The notes: generated by a model not told the origin, from the sequence alone. A stretch of 52,552 nucleotides of DNA from Gammaproteobacteria bacterium (GCA_022600975.1 JAHZJJ010000074.1:1-52552), one strand, 5' to 3'; numbered from the stretch's first letter, positions 7,023-17,306 are shown. Translations and numbers: made by a program.

Positions 7023-7084
7023 ACCTTTTTCTCATCGCTCTTTAAAACAAATTATTCCTCGTAGCATGTGGCAAAATTAACCAG
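7023..7084. repeat. Imperfect direct repeat, copy B
   Basis: Partner of copy A at 5563-5625 in the same orientation: shared ACCTTTTTCTCATCG, CAAATTATTC and TCGTAGCATGT blocks, differing at roughly nine positions. It lies just upstream of the IS1595-type pseudogene. A separate hairpin (TTTCTCGA/TCGAGAGAAA) lies at about 6990-7011. Confidence 0.75.
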
Positions 7085-7169
7085 CTTATCCATTGATCAG
7101 CCTAGGAATATGCACTTTTATCCAATTAGAAAACGGTAAACTCTACAGGGAAATTGCGTTTGCCGAATT

Positions 7170-7489
7170 AGCGTTAGGCTGAAAGATTGGCGTACGACGA
7201 CAATTTGGCTGAAAAAGGTCGGATCGTTCGATATTAATTTGGTAAATAACAAAAAAGAGCGAAAGCTCCGTAAGCGCAGGCTAAAGGGTACTCGTGGCCA
7301 AGAAACATTCGAAAAATAAAAGCCACCGATTCTTGAAGTGACCCACAGAGGTGGTGAGTTTGTTATTCGTATGCTGGGAATGTTCAACAAAAGGCCATTC
7401 GCCCCATCATAAAAAAATGCGTTGCCAAAGGGGCGATTACCTACACGAATGAACACGATATGGGGTATGAGCGTCACTCAAAAATGCGA
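7170..7489 (+). pseudogene. IS1595-family (ISXO2-like) transposase remnant
   Basis: One + strand frame from about 7242 reads KKERKLRKRRLKGTRG, then after an in-frame stop KPPILEVTHRGGEFVIRMLG. A one-base shift continues NVQQKAIRPIIKKCVAKGA and TYTNEHDMGYERHSKMR. This is the central DDE region of IS1595-type transposases (KPPIFGM.QRGGEVV, YTDEYDIY). At least one stop, one frameshift and a D-to-N change in the TDEYD element show it is dead. The N- and C-terminal parts and the ends are missing, and the match stops at the last base of prmC. ORF 7118-7477 (-) is its antisense shadow. Confidence 0.75.
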
Positions 7490-8326
7490 TTAGCCCGCGC
7501 TGAAACAACCCAGTGTCAGCCGTTGGTGATGACAATAGTCTCTACGGCTGCTCAGCTGATGTAAACCGACCGTTGCGAATAATTGATGTACGTCGGTTGC
7601 CTGCTGCCAACCATGTTCCACCATTAACCAACCCTGAGGAGACAAAAAATGTTTGCATTGCCGCGCAATTAACTTGATATCTCCCAGCCCTCGTTCCGGC
7701 GCTACCAGTGCCGAGTGTGGTTCAAAGCGCAGATCCCCCTGCTGCAAATGGGGGTCGGCAGCGTCAATATAGGGTGGGTTGCTGACAATCAAATCAAAAC
7801 TCAGCCGCGGTACATCAGCGAACCAATCGCTGCGCAAAAAGCGGACATTATTCAGTTTGAGTTGCTGACAATTCTCTCTTGCCAGCGCTAACGCAGCAAC
7901 AGACTTATCGGTGGCAATAATTTGCCAGCCGGGCCTTTCGCTGGCCAGTGCCAGGGCAATGGCGCCCGTCCCTGTACCGAGATCCAGAAGCCGCAACTGC
8001 TTTTGTGGGAACATTTCCAACGCCACTTCGACCAGCATTTCGGTGTCTGGTCTTGGAATCAGCGTGCTGTTATTCACTTTGAGGGGCAATGACCAAAATT
8101 CCCGCCTACCCACAAGGTGAGCAACCGGCTCGCCATTGGCGCGGCGCCTGAACAAAGCATCAAACTGCTGCTGTTCAATTTCGCTCAGGAGATATTCCGG
8201 CCAAGTGTAAAGCCAGCTGCGCGGCTGCTGTAAAATATGGCCAAGCAAAACTTCCAAATCGAGCCGCCCGCTATCGCTCTGCGAGAGCTCTCTACTGCGG
8301 CGTAGATTATCACTGACACTGCCCAT
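7490..8326 (-). CDS. prmC: Peptide chain release factor N5-glutamine methyltransferase PrmC (HemK)
   Basis: Transfers methyl from S-adenosylmethionine to the GGQ glutamine of RF1 and RF2. The SAM site DLGTGTGAIALALA and the substrate motif SNPPYIDAADP are both present. An N-terminal helical domain precedes them (SRELSQSDSGRLDLEVLLGH). The track starts the ORF at 8419 inside prfA, giving 309 residues with a foreign-looking N-terminus. ATG 8326 lies four bases after the prfA stop, gives 278 residues (the usual family length) and begins MGSVSDNLRRSRELS. It is the last gene of hemA-prfA-prmC and so placed with its own substrate. The stop abuts the IS1595 remnant, but the protein looks complete. 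Confidence 0.95.
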   Translation of the reverse strand: MGSVSDNLRRSRELSQSDSGRLDLEVLLGHILQQPRSWLYTWPEYLLSEIEQQQFDALFRRRANGEPVAHLVGRREFWSLPLKVNNSTLIPRPDTEMLVEVALEMFPQKQLRLLDLGTGTGAIALALASERPGWQIIATDKSVAALALARENCQQLKLNNVRFLRSDWFADVPRLSFDLIVSNPPYIDAADPHLQQGDLRFEPHSALVAPERGLGDIKLIARQCKHFLSPQGWLMVEHGWQQATDVHQLFATVGLHQLSSRRDYCHHQRLTLGCFSAG

Positions 8327-8330
8327 TACA

Positions 8331-9413
8331 TCATTCGCCGAGGCTAGCCAACAGGTCTGCTTGGTGTTCGGTACCCAGTGCTTCGATGACTTCGTCCATA
8401 GAACCCTGGAGAAATTCATCGAGTTTATAGAGGGTGAGCCCTATACGATGATCCGTAATCCGCCCCTGGGGAACATTGTAAGTGCGAATTCGTTCCGAAC
8501 GATCCCCACTGCCAACCAGATTACGCCGCGTATCAGAAAGCGCCTGAGCGGCGGCAGATTCCTGTGCGCTATTGAGTTTTGCCTGCAATAGTGCCATAGC
8601 TTTGGCCCGGTTTTTATGTTGCGAACGCTCATCCTGACACTCGACCACAATACCACTGGGAATATGAGTAAGGCGCACCGCAGAATCGGTTTTGTTAACA
8701 TGCTGGCCACCAGCGCCACTGGCACGATACGTGTCTATTCGCAAATCGGCCTTGTTGATATCTATGGCCTCGCGCTCGTCCGGCTCAGGCATCACTGCAA
8801 CAGTACAGGCAGAGGTGTGAATACGCCCTTGTGACTCCGTTTCCGGCACTCGTTGCACCCGGTGGGCACCGGACTCAAATTTCAATTTTGCATACACATC
8901 GGCGCCACTGACACGGCTGATAATTTCTTTATAACCACCGTGCTCACCACTATTTTCACTGATAATTTCAATCCGCCAACCTTGCTTTTCCCCATAGCGC
9001 GAATACATACGAAACAGATCACCAGAAAAAATCGCCGCTTCATCACCACCAGTCCCCGCGCGAATTTCCAGAAACACGTTTTTATGATCATTGGGATCCC
9101 GTGGCAACAACAAGGTTTGCAGCTCATGCTCTAGCAACGCAAGTTTTTGCTCTGCCTGTTGCAATTCCTCTTGCGCCATTGCACGCAGTTCGACATCATT
9201 ATCGTGCAACATCTCACTTGCTGTGGCCATGTCTTCTTGCAAATCTTTATAGCGTCTATAGCAGTCCACCAAAGTTTCAAGCTCAGCGTACTCTTGGGAT
9301 AATTCGCGGAATTTATGCTGGTTGCCAATGATGTCTGCATCACCTAGCAGCGCCGACACTTCTTGATGGCGCTCCAACAGGTGTTCGAGTTTATTTTGTA
9401 CTGATACTTTCAT
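8331..9413 (-). CDS. prfA: Peptide chain release factor 1
   Basis: RF1 recognises UAA and UAG and triggers peptide release on the ribosome. The 360-residue length is standard. The catalytic GGQ lies in [18 protein letters not shown] (about residue 235). The codon-reading PxT tripeptide is present as PET in [15 protein letters not shown], marking RF1 rather than RF2. Its ATG overlaps the hemA stop by one base (TAATG), implying translational coupling. prmC follows after four bases. Confidence 0.97.
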   Translation of the reverse strand: MKVSVQNKLEHLLERHQEVSALLGDADIIGNQHKFRELSQEYAELETLVDCYRRYKDLQEDMATASEMLHDNDVELRAMAQEELQQAEQKLALLEHELQTLLLPRDPNDHKNVFLEIRAGTGGDEAAIFSGDLFRMYSRYGEKQGWRIEIISENSGEHGGYKEIISRVSGADVYAKLKFESGAHRVQRVPETESQGRIHTSACTVAVMPEPDEREAIDINKADLRIDTYRASGAGGQHVNKTDSAVRLTHIPSGIVVECQDERSQHKNRAKAMALLQAKLNSAQESAAAQALSDTRRNLVGSGDRSERIRTYNVPQGRITDHRIGLTLYKLDEFLQGSMDEVIEALGTEHQADLLASLGE

Positions 9414-10708
9414 TACTTAGGATTCTTTTGTGAATGCTCACTTGAGGGTAAATACTCAATGTCCGGTGCCTGTAATCCGATAACTTCATGAGTAATACGT
9501 AGCCGTTCGAGATCACCCGCGGAGGTCGCGCGACGCAGGCTAACAGTGGGGGCGTGAATAAGTTTATTGGTTAGCGTGCGCGCCAACTGCTCCAAAAGCT
9601 GCTGTGGGTCTCCACCACTGCGCAGCTGCGCCAGCGCTTTTTCTAACTCTTCCTTACTGATCGATTGCGCCTGCTGGCGATAATTACGAATAGAGTCTAC
9701 CGCTTTAAGCGCCCGATGTTTGCCCATAAACGCCTGCGCGGCGATATCGATAATCTCATGAGCAGCTTCGGCAGCCTTTTTGCGCAGGCGCACACCCTCG
9801 TCAACCACACCCCGCAGGTCATCCACGGTATAGAGATAAACATCGTCGAGCTCGGCAACCTGCGGTTCGATATCCCGTGGTACAGCAATATCTACCATAA
9901 ATACCGGTCTATGACGGCGCTGTTTAAGCGCCGTTTCCACTGCCCCTTTGCCCAAAATCGGCAATTGGCTGGCCGTGGAGCTGAAAACAATATCGGCCTG
10001 AGGCAGATATTCGGGAATATCTGCCAACAATATAGCCTTGGCGCCAAAATTTGCAGCCAACTGTTCCGCCCGTTCCAGGGTACGATTAGCCACAATCAGT
10101 CCCTTGACCCCCTTATCGAGCAAATGGCGGGCGACCAACTCAATGGTATCGCCAGCACCGATCAAAAGTGCAGTCTGCCGCCCCAAATCGGTAAAAATAC
10201 GCGCGGCCAGAGAAACTGCAGCAAAGGCAACAGAAACCGGATTTTCACCAATTGCGGTTTCAGTGCGTACTTTTTTGGCAATCGCAAACACCTGCTGAAA
10301 CACATTGTGTAACAGTGCACCAACGCTGCCGGCCTCTTGTGCTACCGCGTAAGCAGATTTCATTTGCCCGAGAATTTGCGGCTCACCGAGCACCAGCGAA
10401 TCCAACCCGCAGGCAACTTGCATCATATGACGTACGGCGGGGGCGCCAGAATACTGATAATGGCAAAGACGAAGTTGCTCTAGTGGCAACTGGTGATGAG
10501 CCGCAACCCAAGCGAGTAGCCTTTCAGGGCATATATCCCCATAAATCTCAGTGCGATTACAAGTGGAGAGAATAGCCAACTCGCGACAACTCAGGGCTTT
10601 GCGTGCTTCGCCCAGTGCTCGTGGCATAGATTCCGGAGTAAATGCCACCCGTTCACGCACCGCAACAGGTGCACTTTCGTGGTTGATTCCCAGGGCGAGA
10701 ATTGGCAT
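9413..10708 (-). CDS. hemA: Glutamyl-tRNA reductase
   Basis: Reduces glutamyl-tRNA to glutamate-1-semialdehyde with NADPH, the first committed step of C5 heme synthesis. The protein is 431 residues. The catalytic cysteine lies in [12 protein letters not shown] (about residue 50). The Rossmann segment reads [18 protein letters not shown], and the C-terminal helical dimerisation region is present. It is the first gene of the hemA-prfA-prmC operon and divergent from the TPR-lolB-ispE run, as in Pseudomonas. In enterobacteria HemA is regulated by heme-dependent proteolysis; nothing in the DNA tests that here. Confidence 0.97.
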   Translation of the reverse strand: MPILALGINHESAPVAVRERVAFTPESMPRALGEARKALSCRELAILSTCNRTEIYGDICPERLLAWVAAHHQLPLEQLRLCHYQYSGAPAVRHMMQVACGLDSLVLGEPQILGQMKSAYAVAQEAGSVGALLHNVFQQVFAIAKKVRTETAIGENPVSVAFAAVSLAARIFTDLGRQTALLIGAGDTIELVARHLLDKGVKGLIVANRTLERAEQLAANFGAKAILLADIPEYLPQADIVFSSTASQLPILGKGAVETALKQRRHRPVFMVDIAVPRDIEPQVAELDDVYLYTVDDLRGVVDEGVRLRKKAAEAAHEIIDIAAQAFMGKHRALKAVDSIRNYRQQAQSISKEELEKALAQLRSGGDPQQLLEQLARTLTNKLIHAPTVSLRRATSAGDLERLRITHEVIGLQAPDIEYLPSSEHSQKNPK

Positions 10709-11106
10709 AAGCTTCCGTTGACGATTGAATCCCGGCCCGTGGCCGGAGCGTTGCTGAAAATTAAGTGATGCCTGCCTTCACAGTAATGTTTCGGCTAGAT
10801 GCCAACCCAGCAAATCAACTCCTCGCTCGGCAAATTAATTTGCGGGCCGTCTGTTCACAAAAGCGTAAACACATCCTACGGCTGCCACTTGATGGGACGC
10901 ACATTGTCCGGGGGCAGAGCCTTAGTTGCAAGTAGTTGATTTTTCCACCAATACTGTTCTAGTTTAACCCGGTGCTAACTTTGCCTTGTGCCGTGCCAGG
11001 CGGCACCCAGGGCTAAAATACACGGCTAGAATAATAAGGTAATGGCTTGCGAGGCCGGATTACACATGCCCACATAGCTGCATCTTAGCCTACGGATATA
11101 CTTCCT
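10709..11106. other. Divergent intergenic region hemA / TPR lipoprotein
   Basis: These 398 bases must carry the promoters for hemA (leftward) and the TPR-lolB-ispE genes (rightward). A small inverted repeat GTGCCG/CGGCAC lies near 10990-11010, followed by A+T-rich TAAAAT and TAGAAT words that could be -10 elements for the rightward genes. I could not pair them with good -35 boxes and see no coding potential. Confidence 0.5.
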
Positions 11107-12969
11107 ATGCATTTCCTTCCGGTTCCTTCCCCATACCTCTCGGGCCATAAGAACAGCAACCAACAGTACATAAACACTACCCGTAGCATCAGAGTGCTTT
11201 TAACTCTATCCATAATTGCGCTGATTACATTGCTGAGCAGCTGTGCCCAGCAAGCTCAGACACCAACCAAGCTGAAACTCCCAACTGACACACACTCTGA
11301 AGCAAAAAATCGGGGGCAAAACGAAACTAAGCCACAAAAAGCGTCAATAACCAGTCCACGGAGCTTCTCCGCGGATACGCTGTACACTTTGCTGGTGGCT
11401 GAGGTGGCCGGTAACCGCGAGCACTATCATCTGGCACTAGCCAATTATTATAATCAAGCAGTGCGCACCAAGGATGCGGGGGTAGCTGCACGTACTACGC
11501 ATATCGCGCGCTATCTGAATGCTCGCCCCGTTGCCCTCAGTTCGGCAAAGCTATGGGTGGAACTGGAACCAAGCAACCTTGAAGCGCAATTAGCCGCCAC
11601 CGTTGAGTTAACTTTGGCAGGCGATGTCAAAGACGCATTGGCGCATGCCGAAAGTGTTTTAGCCTTGGGCGGTGATGCTCCATTACAACCCCTAGCCATT
11701 ACAGCGACGTCCCAAAGCGAACTGACCTTACAATTGATACCAAAATTTCGCCGCCTGACTGAGCAGTATCCCCACAACAGTGAAGTGGCACTGGGGCTGG
11801 CCATCTTGCTCAAATCCAGTAAAAATTATCAAGAAGCACTCTCCATTACCCGCCGGGTTCAGCGACAACAGCCGAAATTATTCGATGCCCCGCTGCTTCT
11901 GTCACACCTGCTCATCGACCTGGAGCGCCGCGATGAAGCCCGCACGCTGCTGGAAGACCTACTCAAAATCCACCCCCAGGCGAGTCGTTTGCGACTGCAA
12001 TACGCACGCCTGCTGATTCGCGAAGATTTAACCCTGGCCCGACAGCAATTTGCCGAATTGGTTAAACAACGCCCGCAAGATGGTAATATGATTTTATCTC
12101 TGGCTCTGATCCAGCTCGAAACCGGTCATATTGATGAAGCACAGCCACTATTTGAACGCCTGTTGGAATTGGAACAACACGAATCAGCGGCCAATTATGC
12201 TCTCGGCCGCATCAACGAACAGCGTGGAAATATCCCCCTGGCTGTCGATCACTATCGCCGTGTGGACACCGACGGTGAGTATATGACTGCAATTACTCGC
12301 GGTACTGGATTACTGCTAGCCAGCGGTGATCCTCAAACTGCCAACTCCTGGTTCAACGAACTACGTCAACGCCACAATAACAAAGCGAAACAATTTTATT
12401 TGCTAGAAGCCAAACTTTTACATAAATTTGCTTTCCATCGTGAAGCTCGAATATTGTTAAGCCAGGCCTTGGAGGAGTACAGTAATAATCAGCAGTTAAT
12501 TTATGCCCATGCCATGGCCAGTGAGCAGCTCGGAGAGTACAGCGAATTTGAAGCTGGATTGCGCAAACTATTGTTGCACGAGCCAAATAATGCGAGCCTT
12601 CTCAATACCCTCGGCTATAATCTGCTCGCCGATGACAGCCGCCTTGAGGAGGCCCGCCAACTTATCGGCAGAGCACTGGAGTTGAGCCCCGAAGATCCGG
12701 CGATCATAGACAGTATGGGTTGGGCGCAGTATCGTTTAGGCAATCACCAGGAAGCGGTCAAGTTGCTGCGAAAAGCTATGCAACAGCTGCCCAATCATGA
12801 AATCGCCGCACATTTAGGGGAGGCTCTGTGGGCTCAAGGAAATCGTAAACAAGCCTTAGCGGTATGGAAACAGGGACTCAAACTCAATCCCGAAAGTAAA
12901 ATTATTCCCGAAACCATGCAACGCCTAAAAGGCGAACAAAATTTGGATCAGCAAATCAGTGAACGCTAA
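11107..12969 (+). CDS. TPR-repeat lipoprotein upstream of lolB
   Basis: A 620-residue protein with a lipoprotein-type signal (LLSSC lipobox near residue 46) and a long alpha-helical array of tetratricopeptide repeats. TPR signatures include ALGRINEQRGNIPLAVDHY, LGYNLLADDSRLEEARQL and MGWAQYRLGNHQEAVKLL. It corresponds by position and architecture to the TPR protein encoded between hemA and lolB in Pseudomonas. It is probably a periplasm-facing scaffold; its partners are unknown. The 45-residue stretch before the lipobox is long, so an internal GTG just before LLTLSIIALITLLSSC may be the true start. It overlaps lolB by 11 bases. Confidence 0.88.
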   Translation: MHFLPVPSPYLSGHKNSNQQYINTTRSIRVLLTLSIIALITLLSSCAQQAQTPTKLKLPTDTHSEAKNRGQNETKPQKASITSPRSFSADTLYTLLVAEVAGNREHYHLALANYYNQAVRTKDAGVAARTTHIARYLNARPVALSSAKLWVELEPSNLEAQLAATVELTLAGDVKDALAHAESVLALGGDAPLQPLAITATSQSELTLQLIPKFRRLTEQYPHNSEVALGLAILLKSSKNYQEALSITRRVQRQQPKLFDAPLLLSHLLIDLERRDEARTLLEDLLKIHPQASRLRLQYARLLIREDLTLARQQFAELVKQRPQDGNMILSLALIQLETGHIDEAQPLFERLLELEQHESAANYALGRINEQRGNIPLAVDHYRRVDTDGEYMTAITRGTGLLLASGDPQTANSWFNELRQRHNNKAKQFYLLEAKLLHKFAFHREARILLSQALEEYSNNQQLIYAHAMASEQLGEYSEFEAGLRKLLLHEPNNASLLNTLGYNLLADDSRLEEARQLIGRALELSPEDPAIIDSMGWAQYRLGNHQEAVKLLRKAMQQLPNHEIAAHLGEALWAQGNRKQALAVWKQGLKLNPESKIIPETMQRLKGEQNLDQQISER

Positions 12970-13594
12970 AAAAATACTCTCAACGATACCACGATGCAAA
13001 CACACACGATTATTCTTCTGGGCTGTAGTGCTGTTATTTACAGGTTGCGCCAATCAGCCACAGTTACAACCATCACCGACTATTACAACTTCTAAACCAC
13101 AGATAGAACAGTTGCAAAACTGGGTAATCAAAGGCAAATTGGGCGTGCGCGGATCTCGTGACAGTGGTAGTGCTAACTTAATCTGGCAACAACTGGCACA
13201 AAATTATCGCATATATCTTAGCGGCCCCCTGGGCTCTGGAGCCACAGTAATCACCGGCTCTCCCAATGGAGTCAGCCTGCAACGCGGTGGCGATACCCCC
13301 ATCTTTGCCGCCACGCCAGAGCTGCTGACCACTGAGGTTATGGGATGGCCATTACCAGTGGCGAAAATGTTTTACTGGTTACGGGGCCTGGCTGCACCCG
13401 GCGCCAGCAGCAACCGCCAACAAAATGCCAACGGACAACTACAAAGCCTACGGCAGGCCGGATGGCAGTTAAGCTTCGACAAATATCAAACCGTAAGCGG
13501 CTATCAATTACCAACGCGTATAAAGGCTGTTAGCCATCAAGCCGGCGACCCGATCAATGTCACTTTGGTGGTTAAACAGTGGCAACCCCAATAA
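12959..13594 (+). CDS. lolB: Outer-membrane lipoprotein insertion factor LolB
   Basis: LolB is itself a lipoprotein that accepts lipoproteins from LolA and inserts them in the outer membrane. The 211-residue product has a signal with lipobox FTGC (cysteine near residue 31). The LolB beta-fold follows, with WVIKGKLGVRG, then PLPVAKMFYWLRG and a C-terminal GYQLPTRIKAV stretch. The start is GTG inside the 3' end of the TPR gene, an overlap of 11 bases that suggests coupling. ispE follows after about 110 bases, the Pseudomonas order. Confidence 0.93.
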   Translation: MNAKKILSTIPRCKHTRLFFWAVVLLFTGCANQPQLQPSPTITTSKPQIEQLQNWVIKGKLGVRGSRDSGSANLIWQQLAQNYRIYLSGPLGSGATVITGSPNGVSLQRGGDTPIFAATPELLTTEVMGWPLPVAKMFYWLRGLAAPGASSNRQQNANGQLQSLRQAGWQLSFDKYQTVSGYQLPTRIKAVSHQAGDPINVTLVVKQWQPQ

Positions 13595-13703
13595 TAGCTT
13601 GCCTCGGCACAAACGATTTTTTTCCTTGTCCAGATTTCCTAGCCTTCGCAACAGGCTAGCTGTTAGGACGCTTCATCCGGCACCAGCGTAGTTCAAAAAA
13701 TTC

Positions 13704-14591
13704 ATGTCCAGCCTGCAACTTCCCGCACCCGCCAAACTGAATCTAATTTTGAGAGTTCTAGGGCGCCGCACTGATGGCTACCATCAATTGCAAACCCTAT
13801 TCCAGTTGTTGGACTACGGCGACTCGTTGCATTTTAGCGTACAAAAATCTGCGGCAATTGAAGTCGATTGCAAAAACTTTTCGCTAAAGTTGCAAGACAA
13901 TTTGGTGTATCGCGCGGCGCGCTTGCTACAACAACACACCAATTGCCCCAAGGGAGTGCACATTCAACTGCAAAAAAAAATACCTTTGGGCGGCGGTTTG
14001 GGTGGTGGTAGTAGTGATGCCGCTACCACCTTGCTAGGATTAAACTCGCTTTGGCAATGTGGCTTAAATACCGAACAACTGGCACAACTAGGTGGTCAGT
14101 TGGGGGCTGATGTACCAGTGTTTGTGCACGGCCACTCCGCCTGGGCAGAGGGTGTGGGTGAGCTGCTCACGCCGGTCACCATAACCCAAAAGTATTATGT
14201 GGTACTGTTACCCGATTGCCATATAAGTACCACAGAACTTTTTTCCCATCCGGATTTGACAAGAGATTCCTCTCCAATTACATTTGCGCTTCTTCGCGGC
14301 AAGGCACTAGACAGTGACTGGCTGGCGCAGTACGCTGGGAATGATTTTCAACCTCTAGTGGAGCATATTTACCCGCAGATACGCAGTGCGAGGCAGTGGC
14401 TTGAGCAATTTTCCCAAGCTTATTTAAGCGGCAGTGGTAGCTGTGTTTTTGCCGCATTTGATTCGCACAATGATGCTCACGAAGTAATCGAACAAATACC
14501 CAAGCCACTGAGTGGCTTTGTGGCCACAGGAGTAAATCACTCTCCAGCACATCGACAACTGGCGCAAAGTGCAAATACCAACCAGCTTTAG
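13704..14591 (+). CDS. ispE: 4-diphosphocytidyl-2-C-methyl-D-erythritol kinase
   Basis: IspE phosphorylates the 2-hydroxyl of CDP-methylerythritol in the MEP isoprenoid pathway. The 295-residue product is a GHMP kinase with PAPAKLNLILRVLGRRTDGYH at the N-terminus, the ATP loop PLGGGLGGGSSDAA near residue 100, and a C-terminal YLSGSGSCVFAAF element. It lies between lolB and tRNA-Gln/prs, a very conserved neighbourhood. Confidence 0.97.
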   Translation: MSSLQLPAPAKLNLILRVLGRRTDGYHQLQTLFQLLDYGDSLHFSVQKSAAIEVDCKNFSLKLQDNLVYRAARLLQQHTNCPKGVHIQLQKKIPLGGGLGGGSSDAATTLLGLNSLWQCGLNTEQLAQLGGQLGADVPVFVHGHSAWAEGVGELLTPVTITQKYYVVLLPDCHISTTELFSHPDLTRDSSPITFALLRGKALDSDWLAQYAGNDFQPLVEHIYPQIRSARQWLEQFSQAYLSGSGSCVFAAFDSHNDAHEVIEQIPKPLSGFVATGVNHSPAHRQLAQSANTNQL

Positions 14592-14603
14592 TGATATGAC
14601 AAT

Positions 14604-14678
14604 TGGGGTGTAGCCAAGCGGTAAGGCAGCGGGTTTTGATCCCGTCACGCGTAGGTTCGAATCCTACCACCCCAGCCA
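14604..14678 (+). tRNA. tRNA-Gln (UUG), copy 1
   Basis: A 75-base cloverleaf. The acceptor TGGGGTG pairs with CACCCCA, the discriminator is G and CCA is encoded. The anticodon loop TTTTGAT carries TTG, and the T arm is GTAGG-TTCGAAT-CCTAC. It lies between ispE and prs, as in Pseudomonas. It differs by a single base from copy 2 at 19766. Confidence 0.97.
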
Positions 14679-14871
14679 TATTCGCCAGCGGGGCAAGCAT
14701 GGTATTTTTTTCCTCTTTGCCAGTTAATTTGCAGCGTTGCATTTGCTCAGATTCATTTTGCTGGCAACTCTGCAATAATCACTGCTGCTCTTCCCCTACA
14801 ATTTTCAATGAATGGCAGTTTAAAATAGCCATTTTTCACCGCATTTTTCATTTTTTACGAAGGTAACCGCT

Positions 14872-15813
14872 GTGGCTGACTTAATGGTCTTTACCGGCAA
14901 CGCTAATCCGGAACTCACGCAAAAAGTTGTCAATCATCTGGCCATCCCTAAAGGTGAAGCGGAGGTCAAACGCTTTTCCGATGGCGAGATCGCAGTTGAA
15001 ATTACCGACAATGTGCGTGGTCGCGATGTGTTTGTATTGCAGTCTACCTGCTACCCAACCAACCGCAACCTGATGGAGCTCATTCTGCTCTCAGATAGCC
15101 TGCGCCGCTCTTCAGCCGGGCGCATCACTGCAGTGGTGCCCTATTTTGGTTATGCCCGCCAGGATCGCCGAGTGCGCTCTCAGCGCGTACCCATCTCCGC
15201 CAAAGTGGTTGCCGACATGATGGTAAGCGTAGGTATTGATCGCGTGCTTACTGTGGATTTACATGCTGAACAAATCCAGGGCTTTTTTGATGTGCCGGTA
15301 GATAATGTGTATGGATCTTCGGTGCTACTGGATGATATTGAGCGCCAGGGTTACGAAAACCTCGTTGTGGTTTCCCCAGATATTGGTGGAGTTGTGCGCG
15401 CCCGCGCTGTCGCTAAAAGCCTCAACTGTGACCTGGCCATTATCGATAAACGCCGCCCCGATGCCAATGTAGCCGAAATCATGAACATCATCGGCGACAT
15501 TGATGGCCGCACCTGCCTGCTCGTAGATGACATGGTCGATACCGCCGGCACCCTGTGTAACGCTGCCAGCGCCCTAAAAGAACGAGGCGCCACACACGTA
15601 GTGGCTTATGCTACTCACCCGGTACTTTCCGGTAACGCCATAGAAAATCTGAATAATTCGGTGCTTGATGAGCTAGTGGTTACCGACTCCATCCCTTTGG
15701 GAGACAAAATGTATCGCGCCCCCAAAATTCGCCAGCTGACCCTCTCTGGAATGTTGGCTGAGTCTATGCGCCGAATCAGCAATGAAGAATCTCTGTCTGC
15801 CATGTTTCGCTAG
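14872..15813 (+). CDS. prs: Ribose-phosphate pyrophosphokinase
   Basis: Makes PRPP from ribose-5-phosphate and ATP for nucleotide, His and Trp synthesis. It is 313 residues. Hallmarks are [32 protein letters not shown], the metal-binding [14 protein letters not shown] and the PRPP loop [13 protein letters not shown] (about residue 220). The GTG start is preferred because it has a GAAGG site upstream and gives an N-terminus ([15 protein letters not shown]) of the usual length. A strong terminator follows. Confidence 0.97.
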   Translation: MADLMVFTGNANPELTQKVVNHLAIPKGEAEVKRFSDGEIAVEITDNVRGRDVFVLQSTCYPTNRNLMELILLSDSLRRSSAGRITAVVPYFGYARQDRRVRSQRVPISAKVVADMMVSVGIDRVLTVDLHAEQIQGFFDVPVDNVYGSSVLLDDIERQGYENLVVVSPDIGGVVRARAVAKSLNCDLAIIDKRRPDANVAEIMNIIGDIDGRTCLLVDDMVDTAGTLCNAASALKERGATHVVAYATHPVLSGNAIENLNNSVLDELVVTDSIPLGDKMYRAPKIRQLTLSGMLAESMRRISNEESLSAMFR

Positions 15814-15892
15814 CAACTGCACTGCCTGTCAGGCTGCCTTGAGTCTGCGATTGCACTGGTACTCCTCGCTGTATTCTCTTAAACTACGCGCC

Positions 15893-15920
15893 CGCCCAGC
15901 CTTGCTGGGCGTTTATTATT
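15893..15920 (+). terminator. Terminator after prs
   Basis: CGCCCAGC - CTT - GCTGGGCG forms a perfect 8-bp stem with a 3-base loop, followed by TTTATTATT. It separates prs from rplY. Confidence 0.88.
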
Positions 15921-16001
15921 GGAGCTTTATCCAATTTATCATTTCCCCCAGAGTGTTCCGGTCGCAGGTCACTCTGGACAGACAAGCCAGAGGGTTAACC
16001 A

Positions 16002-16667
16002 ATGTCTGATTTAACACTAAATGCCAAAGTCCGCAGCGATGAAGGGAAAGGTGCGAGCCGCCGCCTGCGTCGCCTTGAGGCCCGAGTACCGGGTATTGTT
16101 TACGGCGGCACTGCTACTCCGCAATCCATCTCTGTACTGCAAAAAGATCTGTTTAAAGCACTGGAAAACGAAGCGTTCTTTTCATCTATTGTTACCGTTG
16201 ACGTAGAGGGTAAAAAAGAGACAGTAATCCTGCGCGACTTGCAGCGCCACCCCGCTAAGCCTGTACTGCTACATGTGGACTTTCAGCGTGTCAGCGCCAA
16301 TACCAAAGTAAGCATTAAAGTGCCCTTGCACTTTTTAAATGAAGAAGCTTGTAAAGGGGTTAAAGCTGGCGGTATCGTATCCCATACACTCACCGAGCTG
16401 GAGATCAGTGCACCGGCTTCTCAATTGCCGGAATTTATTGAAGTGGACCTGCTTGATCTAGACATGGATGCCACCATCCATATTTCCGACCTGAAACTGC
16501 CAGCCGGAAGCGAATCCGTTGCACTTACTCATGGGGCCGACCATGACCTGCTTATAGCCTCGGTACACAAACCCCGTGTTGCCATTGAAGCTGAAAATGA
16601 AAGCGATGGAAACGGCGAAAATGGCGAAAATGGCGAAGCCAACGGAAATGGTGAAGGCTCAGAGTGA
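16002..16667 (+). CDS. rplY: 50S ribosomal protein L25/CTC family
   Basis: Binds 5S rRNA in the large subunit; the long CTC form also acts in stress in some bacteria. The 221-residue protein has the L25 N-terminal barrel (LNAKVRSDEGKGASRRLRR, then VPGIVYGG). A CTC-type C-terminal beta domain follows (DVEGKKETVILRDLQRHP, then EISAPASQLPEFIEVDL). The tail is a low-complexity acidic repeat built from GENGE/NGNGE units (about residues 205-221). It lies directly upstream of pth. Confidence 0.96.
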   Translation: MSDLTLNAKVRSDEGKGASRRLRRLEARVPGIVYGGTATPQSISVLQKDLFKALENEAFFSSIVTVDVEGKKETVILRDLQRHPAKPVLLHVDFQRVSANTKVSIKVPLHFLNEEACKGVKAGGIVSHTLTELEISAPASQLPEFIEVDLLDLDMDATIHISDLKLPAGSESVALTHGADHDLLIASVHKPRVAIEAENESDGNGENGENGEANGNGEGSE

Positions 16668-16686
16668 GTTAACCTAGGCTTTCACT

Positions 16687-17283
16687 GTGAGCAAAGCGCC
16701 TGATACCCCAATTCAGCTGATTGTGGGCCTCGGTAATCCAGGTCCACAATATGACCATACACGCCATAATGCTGGCGCTGACTTTGTTGCTGAATTGGCG
16801 CGCTCTTGCAAGGTTGAGCTGGTGCTAGATGGCAAGTATCACGGCCACATCGGCCGAGTGCGGATCAATGGCCAGAACATCCGCCTGCTGATTCCTACTA
16901 GCTATATGAATCTCAGTGGCCGCTCAGTCGCCTCACTGGCAAACTTTTTCAAGATTCCCGCTGCAGCCATTCTGGTTGCTCACGATGAGTTGGATCTTCC
17001 TCCAGGCACAGCGCGATTTAAAAACAGCGGTGGTCACGGAGGGCATAATGGCCTACGGGATATTATTACCGCACTGGGCAATAACCGCGACTTTATGCGC
17101 CTAAGACTCGGCATTGGCCACCCGGGTAATGGCAGTGATGTGGCCAACTACGTACTGCAACGCGCACCTCACAGCGAGCGCGAACAGCTCGTCAGAGCCA
17201 TCGAACGCGCCATTGATATACTGCCTACAGCCGCCACCGGCGACTGGGGTACAGCAATGAAAACACTGCATACTGGCCATTAA
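16687..17283 (+). CDS. pth: Peptidyl-tRNA hydrolase
   Basis: Hydrolyses peptidyl-tRNA released prematurely from ribosomes. The 198-residue product has [18 protein letters not shown] with the catalytic histidine (about residue 28), [12 protein letters not shown], and [25 protein letters not shown]. The GTG start gives the normal N-terminus. It sits 19 bases after rplY, so the two are probably cotranscribed. A hairpin (TTAAACC/CGGGTTTAA) overlapping the stop may end transcription, but it has no T-run. Confidence 0.97.
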   Translation: MSKAPDTPIQLIVGLGNPGPQYDHTRHNAGADFVAELARSCKVELVLDGKYHGHIGRVRINGQNIRLLIPTSYMNLSGRSVASLANFFKIPAAAILVAHDELDLPPGTARFKNSGGHGGHNGLRDIITALGNNRDFMRLRLGIGHPGNGSDVANYVLQRAPHSEREQLVRAIERAIDILPTAATGDWGTAMKTLHTGH

Positions 17284-17306
17284 ACCCCGCCCGGGTTTAA
17301 GCAACC

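Noticed and set aside
9665-10312. 215-codon + strand ORF
   Set aside because: Lies wholly inside hemA on the opposite strand, whose product is unmistakable.
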